The notes: generated from the sequence alone by a model not told the origin. 50,702 nucleotides of DNA from JAZNOL01 sp045580815 (GCA_045580815.1 JAZNOL010000037.1:1-50702), one strand, 5' to 3'. Shown: positions 7,841 through 16,389, numbered from the stretch's first letter. Numbers and translations: made by a program.

Positions 7841-8275
7841 ATGGAAATACTTCAGACAATAGACGAATTAGAGGAAACAATAGAAAAGAGTTTTGGCGTT
7901 TTTGGTTATGCATTTTTAAACAAAGATGAACTTCTTTCTATCATTGGCGAAATCCGTCTCAAATTACCCGAAGAGCTTAAACAGGCAAAATGGGTTAAAG
8001 ACGAACGCGAAAAAATTCTTTCGGATGGTCGCAAAGAAGCTGACCGTCGCGTTGCCGAAGCACAGGACAAGGTTATTGCCATGATTGACGAGCACGAAAT
8101 CACAAAAGCTGCTAAACAGAAAGCTGAAGAAATTATGGAAGATGCACGTCAGAAAGAAGCAGAAATGCAGAGAAATGCTATTTATTACGCAGACACTCTC
8201 ATGGATAAAATTGACCAGACAACCTCTAATGTGCTTGAACAGATTAGAGAAAGCCGTCGTCAGTTACATAAATAA
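7841..8275 (+). CDS. conserved coiled-coil protein downstream of coaD, unknown function
   Basis: 144-aa, highly charged protein without signal peptide or membrane segment. Residues 1-45 form a conserved head (LNKDELLSIIGEIRLKLPEE), followed by a long alpha-helical, coiled-coil-like stretch rich in Lys, Glu, Arg and Ala (about 45-140, for example EREKILSDGRKEADRRVAEA). The composition resembles stalk subunits such as F-ATPase subunit b or V-ATPase subunits E/G, and relatives are often named ATPase, but no catalytic motif exists. Proteins like this commonly follow coaD in clostridia. AGGAGGA lies 6 nt before the ATG at 7841; a longer frame that begins inside coaD is rejected. Function unknown. 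Confidence 0.85.
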   Translation: MEILQTIDELEETIEKSFGVFGYAFLNKDELLSIIGEIRLKLPEELKQAKWVKDEREKILSDGRKEADRRVAEAQDKVIAMIDEHEITKAAKQKAEEIMEDARQKEAEMQRNAIYYADTLMDKIDQTTSNVLEQIRESRRQLHK

Positions 8276-8299
8276 ACCTTTGGAAAGGAACTGTTTTCT

Positions 8300-9664
8300 A
8301 TGCAGGAGCATATCAACAAGCTTCAACAGCTTTTAGAAGCATCGGCTTCAAAATATAAAATTGAACCCGAGTTATATAATGAGTATCCGGTAAAACGCGG
8401 TCTCCGCAACTCTGATGGTACCGGTGTTTTAGCCGGTCTTACCTCTATTGGTGAGGTGCGTGGATATATTATCGATGACGGTGAAAAACGCCCCATCGCC
8501 GGACGTCTCCGTTACCGCGGCATAAGCGTTAAAGACATTATACAAAATGCTGCTACGGAAAAACGTTTTGCTTTTGAAGAAACAGCTTTTCTTTTGCTTT
8601 TTGGTTTTTTACCTACAAACGAACAACTCGAACTCTTTAAAGCTGTTTTGGGTGAAAAACGTACTCTCCCCACAAATTTTACCGAAGACACTATTTTAAA
8701 ATCGCCAAGTCCTAACATTATGAATAAACTTGCGCGTAGTGTTTTGGCTCTTTATATTTACGATGAAAACCCCGAAGATTTATCACTTTCCAACATGGTA
8801 GACCAATCAATAAATCTTATTTCACGCATGGTTACCATGGTTGCTTATGCTTATCAGGCAAAGTGCCATTACTACGATGGAAAAAGTCTGTACATACACT
8901 CTCCCAAACCGGAATACAGCACTGCCGAAAACTTTTTCCACATGACTCGTCCCGATTCAAAATTCACGCCCGAAGAGGCTGAAATTCTGGATATGCTCCT
9001 TGTTTTACAAGCAGAACACGGTGGCGGTAACAACTCAGCATTCACCTGCCGTGTTGTATCTTCAAGCGGCACTGATACTTATTCGGCAATTGCATCGGCA
9101 ATCGGTTCTTTAAAAGGGCCTAAGCATGGCGGTGCAAACCAGTCTGTTATTCAGATGATGGATTGTATAAAAACCGGTGTTTCTGACTGGAAAGATGATG
9201 AAGAAGTAAAAGAATTTTTAAGAAAAATTGTTCGCAAACAAGAAGGCGACAAATCCGGACTTGTTTACGGCATGGGACATGCTGTTTACACAGTTTCTGA
9301 CCCCCGTACACTCATTATTAAGGAGAAAGCCGGAGAGATGGCTCAAAAGACGGGATTTTATGACGAATTTTGTCTTTATGATGCCGTTGAACGTCTTGCT
9401 CCCATTGTTCTTGAAGAAGAAGGCAAAAGCCGCGGCAAACCTATTTGTGCAAACGTGGATTTGTATTCCGGCTTTGTTTATCAAATGGTTAACGTACCGT
9501 TTGAGCTTTACACTCCCCTGTTTGCCATTGCCCGTATAACCGGCTGGTGTGCTCACAGAATCGAAGAGGTTTACGGCAACGGACGTATTATGCGTCCTGC
9601 ATTCAAGAGCATTTCTCACAAAGAGAAATATTCTCCTTTAAACGAACGTAGTAGCAATAATTAA
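8300..9664 (+). CDS. citrate synthase / 2-methylcitrate synthase family protein
   Basis: 454-aa enzyme that condenses acetyl-CoA with oxaloacetate (or propionyl-CoA, for the methylcitrate branch). The sequence is of the Si-type fold. Catalytic residues are visible: His240 in AEHGGGNNSAF, His276 in KGPKHGGANQ, His327 in GMGHAVY, and Asp387 in NVDLYSGFVY; RITGWCAHRIEE closes the active site. An N-terminal extension of about 50 residues precedes the conserved IDDGEKRPIAGRLRYRG segment, as is usual for clostridial homologues. In an anaerobe it probably supplies 2-oxoglutarate for glutamate synthesis through a partial cycle. AAGGAA precedes the ATG. It is the last gene of the coaD operon, 24 nt after the preceding stop. 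Confidence 0.92.
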   Translation: MQEHINKLQQLLEASASKYKIEPELYNEYPVKRGLRNSDGTGVLAGLTSIGEVRGYIIDDGEKRPIAGRLRYRGISVKDIIQNAATEKRFAFEETAFLLLFGFLPTNEQLELFKAVLGEKRTLPTNFTEDTILKSPSPNIMNKLARSVLALYIYDENPEDLSLSNMVDQSINLISRMVTMVAYAYQAKCHYYDGKSLYIHSPKPEYSTAENFFHMTRPDSKFTPEEAEILDMLLVLQAEHGGGNNSAFTCRVVSSSGTDTYSAIASAIGSLKGPKHGGANQSVIQMMDCIKTGVSDWKDDEEVKEFLRKIVRKQEGDKSGLVYGMGHAVYTVSDPRTLIIKEKAGEMAQKTGFYDEFCLYDAVERLAPIVLEEEGKSRGKPICANVDLYSGFVYQMVNVPFELYTPLFAIARITGWCAHRIEEVYGNGRIMRPAFKSISHKEKYSPLNERSSNN

Positions 9665-9695
9665 AACAAAAAAGCCTGTTAAAGGCTTTTTTGTT
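9665..9695. terminator. bidirectional intrinsic terminator
   Basis: AACAAAAAAGCC (9665-9676) pairs perfectly with GGCTTTTTTGTT (9684-9695) around a 7-nt loop. It separates the convergent citrate synthase and DUF6062-like genes. Confidence 0.9.
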
Positions 9696-9710
9696 GTATT
9701 TATTATTAAA

Positions 9711-10400
9711 TTAAAACTGTTTTATTTTACTGCGAAGATGCGCAACTGCATTTGGTAATGCATCTTTATGGGCTGACGGATTCGTTTCTTTACTGCGATA
9801 GTCGAACATATCGACAAAGGCTTTAAGCTCTGCAATATCAGTTTCAAGTGTTTCGCTCATACGTTTTATCAGTGCAGCTTTTAGCTTTTCATCCGCAGAT
9901 TTGTCATTTGTCAGTAGTTTCAATCCGTGTGAAACGCAAAGGTGCTTGCAATCATCAACTTTTTCAGCAAATCCCGGTGTTTTTTTGTACATGTAATAAA
10001 ACGTATTTATATATCTGTCAAGCTCACCGGTTATTTTTTTGCATACAATGCAATCACTGCTGCAATCAACAGCAGATGAAAAATCGGTGCGGTCTTTTTT
10101 CAAAAACCCACCTTTTACTGTTTCTGCTTTTCCAAGAGCATCTTTCACGTATTCCACATGCGTAAGCAGCATCAGCGCTGTACTGAGCCGATTGTTTGAA
10201 GACGCAAGCATTCTGTCAAGATGCACACGGCAAAATCCTGTTTTATTGCTGTTTTGTCGGCTGTCCGGCTCCATCATGGACGGGCCCATGCAATATTCCA
10301 ATGTGTCATCCTCTGTTTTCTTTTCAAGAAAACAAAAGGGACACATATCCGTATTATCGAAGCTGTCATTAAGCGGAAACATATAAATAGATTCTTTCAT
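9711..10400 (-). CDS. DUF6062-like cysteine-rich protein
   Basis: 229-aa cytoplasmic protein of unknown function. It resembles the DUF6062 family of Firmicutes: MCPFCFLEKKTEDDTLEYCM near the N-terminus, GPSMMEPDSRQNSNKTGFC next, then CSSDCIVCKK and CKHLCVSHG. The spaced Cys pairs (CPFC, CIVC) and a downstream Cys/His pair look like one or two zinc or Fe-S sites, which is an inference. The rest is predicted helical. AAAGGAG lies 8 nt before the ATG. It is divergent from ogg with a 43-nt intergenic region that must hold both promoters. Confidence 0.75.
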   Translation of the reverse strand: MKESIYMFPLNDSFDNTDMCPFCFLEKKTEDDTLEYCMGPSMMEPDSRQNSNKTGFCRVHLDRMLASSNNRLSTALMLLTHVEYVKDALGKAETVKGGFLKKDRTDFSSAVDCSSDCIVCKKITGELDRYINTFYYMYKKTPGFAEKVDDCKHLCVSHGLKLLTNDKSADEKLKAALIKRMSETLETDIAELKAFVDMFDYRSKETNPSAHKDALPNAVAHLRSKIKQF

Positions 10401-10443
10401 GATTTATCTCCTTTTAGAAAATTTTAAATATCAGGTGAACCTT

Positions 10444-11310
10444 ATGAATATTACAACAACAGACAACTCTGTGACTCTTCATGATGTCGGCAATTTCATC
10501 CCTGAGCAGGTTTTTGAATGCGGACAGTGTTTCCGTTGGAACAAAACTGAAACCGACTCATATGTAGGTGTTGCTTTTGATAAAGTTATTGAAATAAAAA
10601 GCTCACATAATAATATTACACTATTTAACACAAATTTGCAAGAGTTTAATGAAATTTGGCAAAAATATTTTGATTTTTCAAGAGATTACAGCGAAATTTT
10701 AAAACAGGCAAGCTCACACGAGATTATCTGCAAAGCCGCGCAGTATGGCAGCGGAATACGCATTTTACGCCAGAATCTTTTTGAAACCACCATTTCTTTT
10801 ATTATATCTGCAAGCAACAACATTCCCCGTATAAAACAAATTGTTGAAAATTTATGCAAAAATTTTGGCAAGGAAATAACTTATAACGGACAGCTTTTTT
10901 ATTCTTTTCCGGATTTTAAAAGTCTTGACGGAATAACCGAAGAAGACCTTGCCCCTATACGTTCTGGATTCCGTGCGAAATACATTGTTGATGCCGTAAA
11001 ACGTGCTAACAGTGGACTTCTTGATTTTGAATATATTGATTCTGCCCCTACCGATGAAGGCAGAAAAATGCTTCTTGAAGTTAAAGGCATCGGCGAAAAG
11101 GTTGCCGATTGCATCCTACTTTTCGGTGCCGGAAAATTTGATGTTTTTCCTGTTGATACATGGATTGACAAAGCAATGCGTGCACTTTATCCTGAAAAAT
11201 GCACAAACTTAAAAACAACACGTCTTTTAGGACGTGAGCTTTTTGGAGAAAACTGCGGAATGATTCAGCAGTATCTGTTTTTCTACGCCCGTGAAAACAA
11301 AATTTTTTAA
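10444..11310 (+). CDS. ogg: 8-oxoguanine DNA glycosylase / AP lyase (Ogg-type)
   Basis: 288-aa bifunctional base-excision repair enzyme that removes 8-oxoguanine opposite cytosine and nicks the abasic site. The N-terminal domain contains FECGQCFRWNK (residues 24-34), typical of the bacterial OGG1 branch. The helix-hairpin-helix-GPD core reads LLEVKGIGEKVADCILLFG (210-228) with the Schiff-base Lys219, followed by catalytic Asp238 in FPVDTWIDKAMR. The ATG at 10444 has AGGTGA 6 nt upstream and gives the family length; the frame is open further upstream but overlaps the divergent gene. It is followed after 9 nt by a Cys-rich unknown protein, probably in the same operon. Confidence 0.93.
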   Translation: MNITTTDNSVTLHDVGNFIPEQVFECGQCFRWNKTETDSYVGVAFDKVIEIKSSHNNITLFNTNLQEFNEIWQKYFDFSRDYSEILKQASSHEIICKAAQYGSGIRILRQNLFETTISFIISASNNIPRIKQIVENLCKNFGKEITYNGQLFYSFPDFKSLDGITEEDLAPIRSGFRAKYIVDAVKRANSGLLDFEYIDSAPTDEGRKMLLEVKGIGEKVADCILLFGAGKFDVFPVDTWIDKAMRALYPEKCTNLKTTRLLGRELFGENCGMIQQYLFFYARENKIF

Positions 11311-11319
11311 GGTGATTTT

Positions 11320-11946
11320 ATGATTATTTCCACAAACAAAACCATCGGCACCATCTGCCATATGTGCGGATATATTTCTGCTGATGAAATAAGTCCCTTT
11401 CATATAATGGACAATTATGAACTTAAATGTCGCATTTGCGGTGCAAAAATTATTAAGATAAAAAAAGAAAAAATTTCAAAATCATACACCTTGCATCAGA
11501 AATGTTTTTTGTGCGGTGAGAACCACGTGAGCCGCATTTCGCACAAAGCCATGTGGAATCAAAAGCTGTTTTCTTTCGGATGTGAAGTCAGCCTTTACGA
11601 TATGTGCTATGTTGGTGAAGAAAATGAGGTTACCTCTTCACTTAACGAGCTTATGAGTACACTTAACGAAATATCCGATGAAACAGAGTCAAGCGGCGAA
11701 GAGATTTCTGATGCACTGACCGAAGCCGGGTATATGATGGCTGCTTTTGAGCTGCTAAAAAAGTTTTTAGCTGACGGAAAAATTCGTTGTATCTGTGATG
11801 ACAACCGGTTTGTTGTGCGTATGACTGATAGCGGAATTGGAATTTCCTGCGGAAACTGCGGCAGTTTTCACGAAATAAAGTGCAAAACCTCTGAGGATGT
11901 TAAAAATTTTGAAAAAACAGACATACTTTTATTAAGAAAAGATTGA
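11320..11946 (+). CDS. Cys-rich zinc-ribbon-like protein, unknown function
   Basis: 208-aa protein without signal peptide. It has three CxxC-type knuckle groups: CHMC (about residue 13) with CRIC (about 37), CFLC (about 62) with a later Cys, and CGNC (about 180). The middle is acidic and helical (TSSLNELMSTLNEISDETES). This arrangement suggests zinc-ribbon folds bracketing a helical core. The gene starts 9 nt after ogg with AAGGTGA upstream and is almost certainly cotranscribed with it. A nucleic-acid-related role is possible from this context but not shown. The stop codon lies inside the -35 box of the glyQS promoter. Confidence 0.7.
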   Translation: MIISTNKTIGTICHMCGYISADEISPFHIMDNYELKCRICGAKIIKIKKEKISKSYTLHQKCFLCGENHVSRISHKAMWNQKLFSFGCEVSLYDMCYVGEENEVTSSLNELMSTLNEISDETESSGEEISDALTEAGYMMAAFELLKKFLADGKIRCICDDNRFVVRMTDSGIGISCGNCGSFHEIKCKTSEDVKNFEKTDILLLRKD

Positions 11947-11971
11947 CAACATCCTGTTAATTTGATATAAT
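11943..11971 (+). promoter_or_regulatory. sigma-A promoter of glyQS
   Basis: TTGACA at 11943-11948, 17-nt spacer, TATAAT at 11966-11971: a perfect consensus whose -35 box overlaps the stop codon of the preceding gene. The leader is only about 50 nt, which leaves no room for a T-box. Confidence 0.85.
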
Positions 11972-12029
11972 ATAATAGATATATGTTAAATACATAACAA
12001 ACTATAAATAATGGAAGGAATGTTCAGTT

Positions 12030-13421
12030 ATGGAAAATACAGCAAAAACCATGGACAAGATTGTTGCTCTCTGTAAGGGCAGAGGTTTTATATTTCCCGG
12101 CTCCGAGATTTACGGCGGTCTTGCAAACACATGGGATTACGGTCCCCTTGGTGTTGAATTTAAAAACAACGTAAAAAAAGCATGGTGGAAAAAATTTGTT
12201 CAGGAGTCAAAATATAATGTTGGTCTTGATGCCGCAATATTGATGAATCCCCAGACATGGGTTGCATCAGGTCACGTTGGCGGATTTTCTGACCCGCTTA
12301 TGGACTGTAAAGAATGTAAAACACGTCATCGTGCCGACAAACTTATTGAAGACTTTGGCAACGAAAAAGGCGAAGTTATTAACGTTGGCGGCTGGTCTGA
12401 CGAAAAAATGCTTGAATATATCATTGAAAATAAAATTGTCTGCCCCAACTGCGGCAAGCTCAATTATACAGATATCAGAAAATTTAACCTGATGTTCAAA
12501 ACATTCCAGGGTGTTACCGAGGATGCAAAATCCGAGATTTATCTGCGTCCCGAAACTGCACAGGGTATTTTTGTAAACTTCAAAAATGTTCAGCGTTCAA
12601 CACGTAAAAAAGTTCCTTTTGGTGTTGCTCAGGTTGGTAAATCCTTCAGAAACGAAATCACTCCCGGAAACTTTACTTTCAGAACACGTGAGTTTGAACA
12701 GATGGAGCTTGAATTCTTCTGTGCTCCCGGCACTGACCTTGAATGGTTCTCATACTGGAAAGATTTCTGTGCTAACTGGCTCTACAGCCTTGGCATCAAA
12801 AAAGAAAACCTGAAACTCCGTGACCATGACCCGGAAGAGCTTTCACACTATTCAAACGCAACAACCGACATCGAGTTTATGTTCCCATTTGGTTGGGGCG
12901 AGCTCTGGGGTATTGCTGACAGAACAAACTTTGACCTTACACAGCATGCTAACCACTCTGGTGAAAGCATGGAATATGTTGATCCGTACACAAACGAAAA
13001 ATATGTTCCTTATGTTGTTGAGCCGTCACTCGGTGCTGACCGTGTTGCACTTGCATTTTTGGTTGAAGCATATGACGAGCAGGATTTAGGCGACGGAGAC
13101 AGCCGTGTTGTTATGCATCTGCATCCGGCACTTGCACCGTATAAAGCGGCAGTTCTGCCCCTTTCCAAAAAACTTTCTGAAAAAGCTGAAGAAGTTTATG
13201 CTGAGCTCAGCAAACACTTTATGTGTGATTATGACGATGCAGGAAGCATAGGCAAACGTTATCGTCGTCAGGACGAAATCGGTACTCCCCTTTGTATCAC
13301 ATACGATTTTGACAGCGAAGAAACAGGCAAAGTTACAGTTCGTGACCGTGACACCATGGAGCAGGAATATGTTGCAATTGAAGATTTGCCGAAATATATT
13401 GAAGAGAAAATCAAATTCTAA
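12030..13421 (+). CDS. glyQS: glycyl-tRNA synthetase, single-chain (eukaryote-like) type
   Basis: 463-aa class II aminoacyl-tRNA synthetase, an alpha2 enzyme that charges tRNA-Gly. The start KIVALCKGRGFIFPGSEIYG is typical. A zinc-site candidate is formed by CKECKTRH (about residues 93-100) and CPNCGK (about 138). Motif 2 reads VGKSFRNEITPGNFTFRTRE, motif 3 VEPSLGADRVALAFL, and the C-terminal anticodon-binding domain begins near LHPALAPYKAAVLPL. Length fits the family (about 460 aa). The ATG has GGAAGGA upstream. The gene stands alone between a perfect promoter and a palindromic terminator. Confidence 0.97.
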   Translation: MENTAKTMDKIVALCKGRGFIFPGSEIYGGLANTWDYGPLGVEFKNNVKKAWWKKFVQESKYNVGLDAAILMNPQTWVASGHVGGFSDPLMDCKECKTRHRADKLIEDFGNEKGEVINVGGWSDEKMLEYIIENKIVCPNCGKLNYTDIRKFNLMFKTFQGVTEDAKSEIYLRPETAQGIFVNFKNVQRSTRKKVPFGVAQVGKSFRNEITPGNFTFRTREFEQMELEFFCAPGTDLEWFSYWKDFCANWLYSLGIKKENLKLRDHDPEELSHYSNATTDIEFMFPFGWGELWGIADRTNFDLTQHANHSGESMEYVDPYTNEKYVPYVVEPSLGADRVALAFLVEAYDEQDLGDGDSRVVMHLHPALAPYKAAVLPLSKKLSEKAEEVYAELSKHFMCDYDDAGSIGKRYRRQDEIGTPLCITYDFDSEETGKVTVRDRDTMEQEYVAIEDLPKYIEEKIKF

Positions 13422-13429
13422 ATTTTTAC

Positions 13430-13463
13430 AAAAACAACCGCATCTTAAGATGCGGTTGTTTTT
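13430..13463. terminator. palindromic bidirectional terminator (repeat copy 1)
   Basis: Perfect 34-bp palindrome centred on AACAACCGCATCTT / AAGATGCGGTTGTT with A and T tracts at its ends. It separates glyQS from the convergent glycosidase gene. A copy differing by one central T lies at 16390-16420. Confidence 0.9.
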
Positions 13464-13472
13464 CTGATTTTA

Positions 13473-14354
13473 TCAAAAAAGATTTCTTCCGTTGCAATAT
13501 GCGTAACCTATAAACTCATCGTGGCATTTTCTGCCGTTATACCACAGCATCCATTTATTTCCTTCTTCGTTCCACAAAAACGATGGCTTATAGCAGGCAT
13601 CGCCGTCCCATTTTTCTGCATCAGGTGATATAATGGGATTTGACGGTGATTTTTGCCAGTTTGTTATTCCATCGTTACTGCGTGCTATGCAAATCTGCGC
13701 TTTATCAATATTTTCATACCCGATATAAAACATCACATATCCCATATCGTCAGTTTTTATAACCTGACATCCGCCTATACGGTCCTGTTCATAAACATTG
13801 TTTTTATCTGCCTTTAAAATTGGATTTGGCAGTTTTTTCCACAATATTCCGTCGTCACTTTCGGCATATGCAAGCACGTTTGGCTCGTATGTTTCACCTG
13901 CCGCATACCACATTCGGTATTTGCCGTTTTCGTAAAGAACACAAGGATTCATAACCGAAAGTTTTTCCCAGTTATATTGAGGCTTTATAATACAATCTTT
14001 TTGCACTCGTTTAAAATTGATTCCGTCATCGCTTTCAGCATATCCGATACAACTTGATTTAAAATCACTCGTCTGCCCTGTGTACCACATTTTATACTTG
14101 CCGCCAACTTTTAAAACGCAGTTTCTGTTAACATGATATTCCCAATCGGAATTTTCATCACCCGGAAGTGTGATTTGCGGTTTTTCCCAATTAACACCGT
14201 CATCGCTGAAAGTAACGGCAAGAGATTTTTCAGGTCGCCATGAAAAATCCATGCGGTATCTGCCATTTTCTTTTGTAACATAAACATCAAAACACGTGCC
14301 AAGTTCTTTACTTCCAAGTACAGGATTGTTTTCATACTTTTCAAATTTATTCAT
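13473..14354 (-). CDS. five-bladed beta-propeller glycosidase-like protein (GH43/GH130-like)
   Basis: 293-aa cytoplasmic protein with repeated blade signatures: TFSDDGVNWEKP, YAESDDGINFKR, YAESDDGILWKK and ARSNDGITNWQK, spaced about 50-60 residues apart, plus MWYTG / MWYAA / MLWYNG strands. This pattern is shared by GH32, GH43, GH68 and GH130 propellers. Acid residues that could be catalytic are present (for example Asp in CFDVYV near the N-terminus and Glu in GETYEPN), but I cannot assign the family or substrate. No signal peptide, so it would act on imported oligosaccharides. It starts 40 nt after the PHP gene, so the two form an operon driven from the promoter at 15472-15500 and probably controlled by the divergent AraC gene. 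Confidence 0.75.
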   Translation of the reverse strand: MNKFEKYENNPVLGSKELGTCFDVYVTKENGRYRMDFSWRPEKSLAVTFSDDGVNWEKPQITLPGDENSDWEYHVNRNCVLKVGGKYKMWYTGQTSDFKSSCIGYAESDDGINFKRVQKDCIIKPQYNWEKLSVMNPCVLYENGKYRMWYAAGETYEPNVLAYAESDDGILWKKLPNPILKADKNNVYEQDRIGGCQVIKTDDMGYVMFYIGYENIDKAQICIARSNDGITNWQKSPSNPIISPDAEKWDGDACYKPSFLWNEEGNKWMLWYNGRKCHDEFIGYAYCNGRNLF

Positions 14355-14393
14355 ATTATCCCCCGTAATTTTGCTTTTTAATTATATATACAA

Positions 14394-15401
14394 TTATTTC
14401 ATCAGTTCATCAATAAAATAAGCATTAGTGTTTGCACATTTACCTTTTACATCCACAATCGTAATCCGCACATAGCCATCTTCCGGCAACACATCAAAAA
14501 CAGCATTATTAACCGTTTTACCATCTTCACTGACAACGGACTTTGTGCGTCTTGATGCCGTATGTAATATGATTTTTTCTGCTTCAGAACATGAAATATT
14601 AATCTTGCCGTCTTCAAACCACAGTTCATATATTTCAGGACCTTGTGAGGCATAAAAATACCCATCCATCAAAGCGTTTGTTATTGTTTTATACTCCAGT
14701 TTTTCTGCCTTAATCATAGTAAACCCACCAAAAGAATCAGAAGTTTTATTATGATTATCATCTGCCGCAATACAATAAATTCTTTTTCCTGCTCTCAGCA
14801 TATCATCATATTCTTTTTCGTTATAGTCACAATATCCGGCATGAAAACTGCCATAATTGCAAATTTCCATAGCGTGCATATTATTATAACCTATATAATC
14901 AGAATAATCTTCTAACGACCAAGCCGGATGATTGTATGTAACAAAAAAGCCTTTTTCGCGACCACATCGCATCATTTCACTTATACACTCATGAGTGTGT
15001 TCTCTTATAAAATCAGGCTCACCATCTGTTTGAATTTTGTCAATATAATTAATGGCATCCCCAATAAAAAAATACTTTGAACTATGATAACAAACCTGTT
15101 TCATATTATCAGCATCAAGTGCAATCAGGCACATATGACAAGTTTTTTTGAATCTGAATTCACCGTCTTTTATCTCATCAACTTCCATTTCATATCCGTT
15201 AAGGGGCAAAAAGTTTTCATCTGCGAGATCATTATGTGATATAAGCACATCATGGTCAGTATATGCTAAAACCGAATAACCCTTCTCTTTATATATATTT
15301 TTTAATTCCTCCGGCGTTAAGCACCCGTCTGAAACTGTAGAATGGCAATGCAAATTTGCTTTGTAAAAATTACCGGTTTGCGGCAACAGATATTTTTTCA
15401 T
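14394..15401 (-). CDS. PHP-domain metal-dependent phosphoesterase
   Basis: 335-aa cytoplasmic protein with an N-terminal PHP domain. Metal-binding motifs are HCHSTVSDG (His18, His20, Asp25), YTDHDVL (Asp49-His50-Asp51) and later histidines in EHTHE, YNHPAW and DDNHN. PHP proteins hydrolyse phosphate esters with two or three metal ions; the substrate here is unknown. A C-terminal beta-sandwich-like tail (about 250-335) follows. GGAGG lies 8 nt before the ATG at 15401; another ATG one codon earlier (15404) is also possible. The frame is open to 15506, but that part lies in the promoter. It precedes the propeller glycosidase gene in an operon. Confidence 0.85.
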   Translation of the reverse strand: MKKYLLPQTGNFYKANLHCHSTVSDGCLTPEELKNIYKEKGYSVLAYTDHDVLISHNDLADENFLPLNGYEMEVDEIKDGEFRFKKTCHMCLIALDADNMKQVCYHSSKYFFIGDAINYIDKIQTDGEPDFIREHTHECISEMMRCGREKGFFVTYNHPAWSLEDYSDYIGYNNMHAMEICNYGSFHAGYCDYNEKEYDDMLRAGKRIYCIAADDNHNKTSDSFGGFTMIKAEKLEYKTITNALMDGYFYASQGPEIYELWFEDGKINISCSEAEKIILHTASRRTKSVVSEDGKTVNNAVFDVLPEDGYVRITIVDVKGKCANTNAYFIDELMK

Positions 15402-15444
15402 CATCCCAACCTCCATAAAATTGTATATTTGTTCTTTGTATAAG

Positions 15445-15473
15445 TTGACAAATAACAGATTATTATATATAAT
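15445..15473 (+). promoter_or_regulatory. promoter of the AraC-type regulator gene
   Basis: TTGACA at 15445-15450, 17-nt spacer, TATAAT at 15468-15473. Its -10 box overlaps that of the opposing promoter for the PHP operon by two bases. Confidence 0.75.
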
Positions 15474-15500
15474 TATAATAAATAATATTTTTGTATTCAA
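15472..15500 (-). promoter_or_regulatory. promoter of the PHP-glycosidase operon
   Basis: On the minus strand, TTGAAT (15500-15495), 17-nt spacer, TATAAT (15477-15472). The two divergent core promoters share DNA, so RNA polymerase can occupy only one at a time. Confidence 0.75.
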
Positions 15501-15546
15501 TGGCATTTTGTTTTAAAAAATATGCAATTTGTTTTATGGAGGAATT

Positions 15547-16386
15547 ATGTTTAACGAAAGCTGCAAAACATATATCAGATATGCTAACACACCCAGCCTT
15601 GTTGCTACAAAAACCTATAATTATGTACAATGGGCAGGGCATTTTGTATGCAATCCCGATTTTTATATATCACGCCGCAATATGGACAGTATTTTACTGA
15701 TTTACACATTAAACGGGAAAGGCCATCTTCGCTATTGCGGAGACGAATACACCCTTGAGCCGGGCAGTATTGCACTTGTGAATTGCCGCAATTTTAACGA
15801 GTATTATCCTGAAAATTCTGAGTGGGAATTTTTGTTTATTCATTTTTACGGGTTAAACTGCAACAATTTTTTTGACCATTTATTTTCGTCAAACAGCGGA
15901 GCTGTTTTTGAAAAAACTTCCGGAATAAAAGAACTTATCAAAAGCTGTATTGATGCGTGTTCAACAAAAACTGCCGATTTTGAAATTAAAACTTCAAAAT
16001 ATCTGAATGATATTTTTTATACACTTATTCTTAATATTCAGAATGAAGAAAACAACAAAATCGACACAGTATGTGAATATATCGACAAAAATTACGATAA
16101 AAATATTTCAGTAAAACAACTCACCGAACTTTCCGGTTATTCAAGAAGTTATTTTTCAACACTTTTTAAAAAAATCACAGGAACAACATTGCAGGAATAT
16201 CTTTTGTGTCACAGGCTTAACAAAGCCAAAAACCTTTTAACCGAAACTGATTTTTCTGTTGAAGAAATCGCTGTGAAAACAGGATTTTCTGATACCGGCA
16301 GTTTCATAAGAGCATTCAAACGAAAAGAAGCAGTTACACCGTTTCAGTACAAAAAATCAAACTGTTTTAAACCGTCATATCATTAA
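15547..16386 (+). CDS. AraC-family transcriptional regulator (sugar-module regulator)
   Basis: 279-aa DNA-binding regulator. The N-terminal part (about 1-165) resembles an AraC cupin-like ligand domain (LLIYTLNGKGHLRY, LEPGSIALVNCRNFNEYYP). The C-terminal part holds the two helix-turn-helix motifs of the family: ISVKQLTELSGYSRSYFSTL and VEEIAVKTGFSDTGSFIRAF, ending in the typical TPFQYKK. The ATG at 15547 is preferred: GGAGGA ends only 3 nt before it, a tight spacing, and an upstream TTG at 15529 would put that site inside the gene. It is divergent from the PHP-glycosidase operon with overlapping promoters, so it most likely controls those genes in response to a sugar or sugar phosphate. Confidence 0.88.
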   Translation: MFNESCKTYIRYANTPSLVATKTYNYVQWAGHFVCNPDFYISRRNMDSILLIYTLNGKGHLRYCGDEYTLEPGSIALVNCRNFNEYYPENSEWEFLFIHFYGLNCNNFFDHLFSSNSGAVFEKTSGIKELIKSCIDACSTKTADFEIKTSKYLNDIFYTLILNIQNEENNKIDTVCEYIDKNYDKNISVKQLTELSGYSRSYFSTLFKKITGTTLQEYLLCHRLNKAKNLLTETDFSVEEIAVKTGFSDTGSFIRAFKRKEAVTPFQYKKSNCFKPSYH

Positions 16387-16389
16387 CTC

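Noticed and set aside
15402..15506. N-terminal extension of the PHP protein
   Set aside because: It lies across the divergent promoters, and the GGAGG site directly precedes the ATG at 15401/15404.
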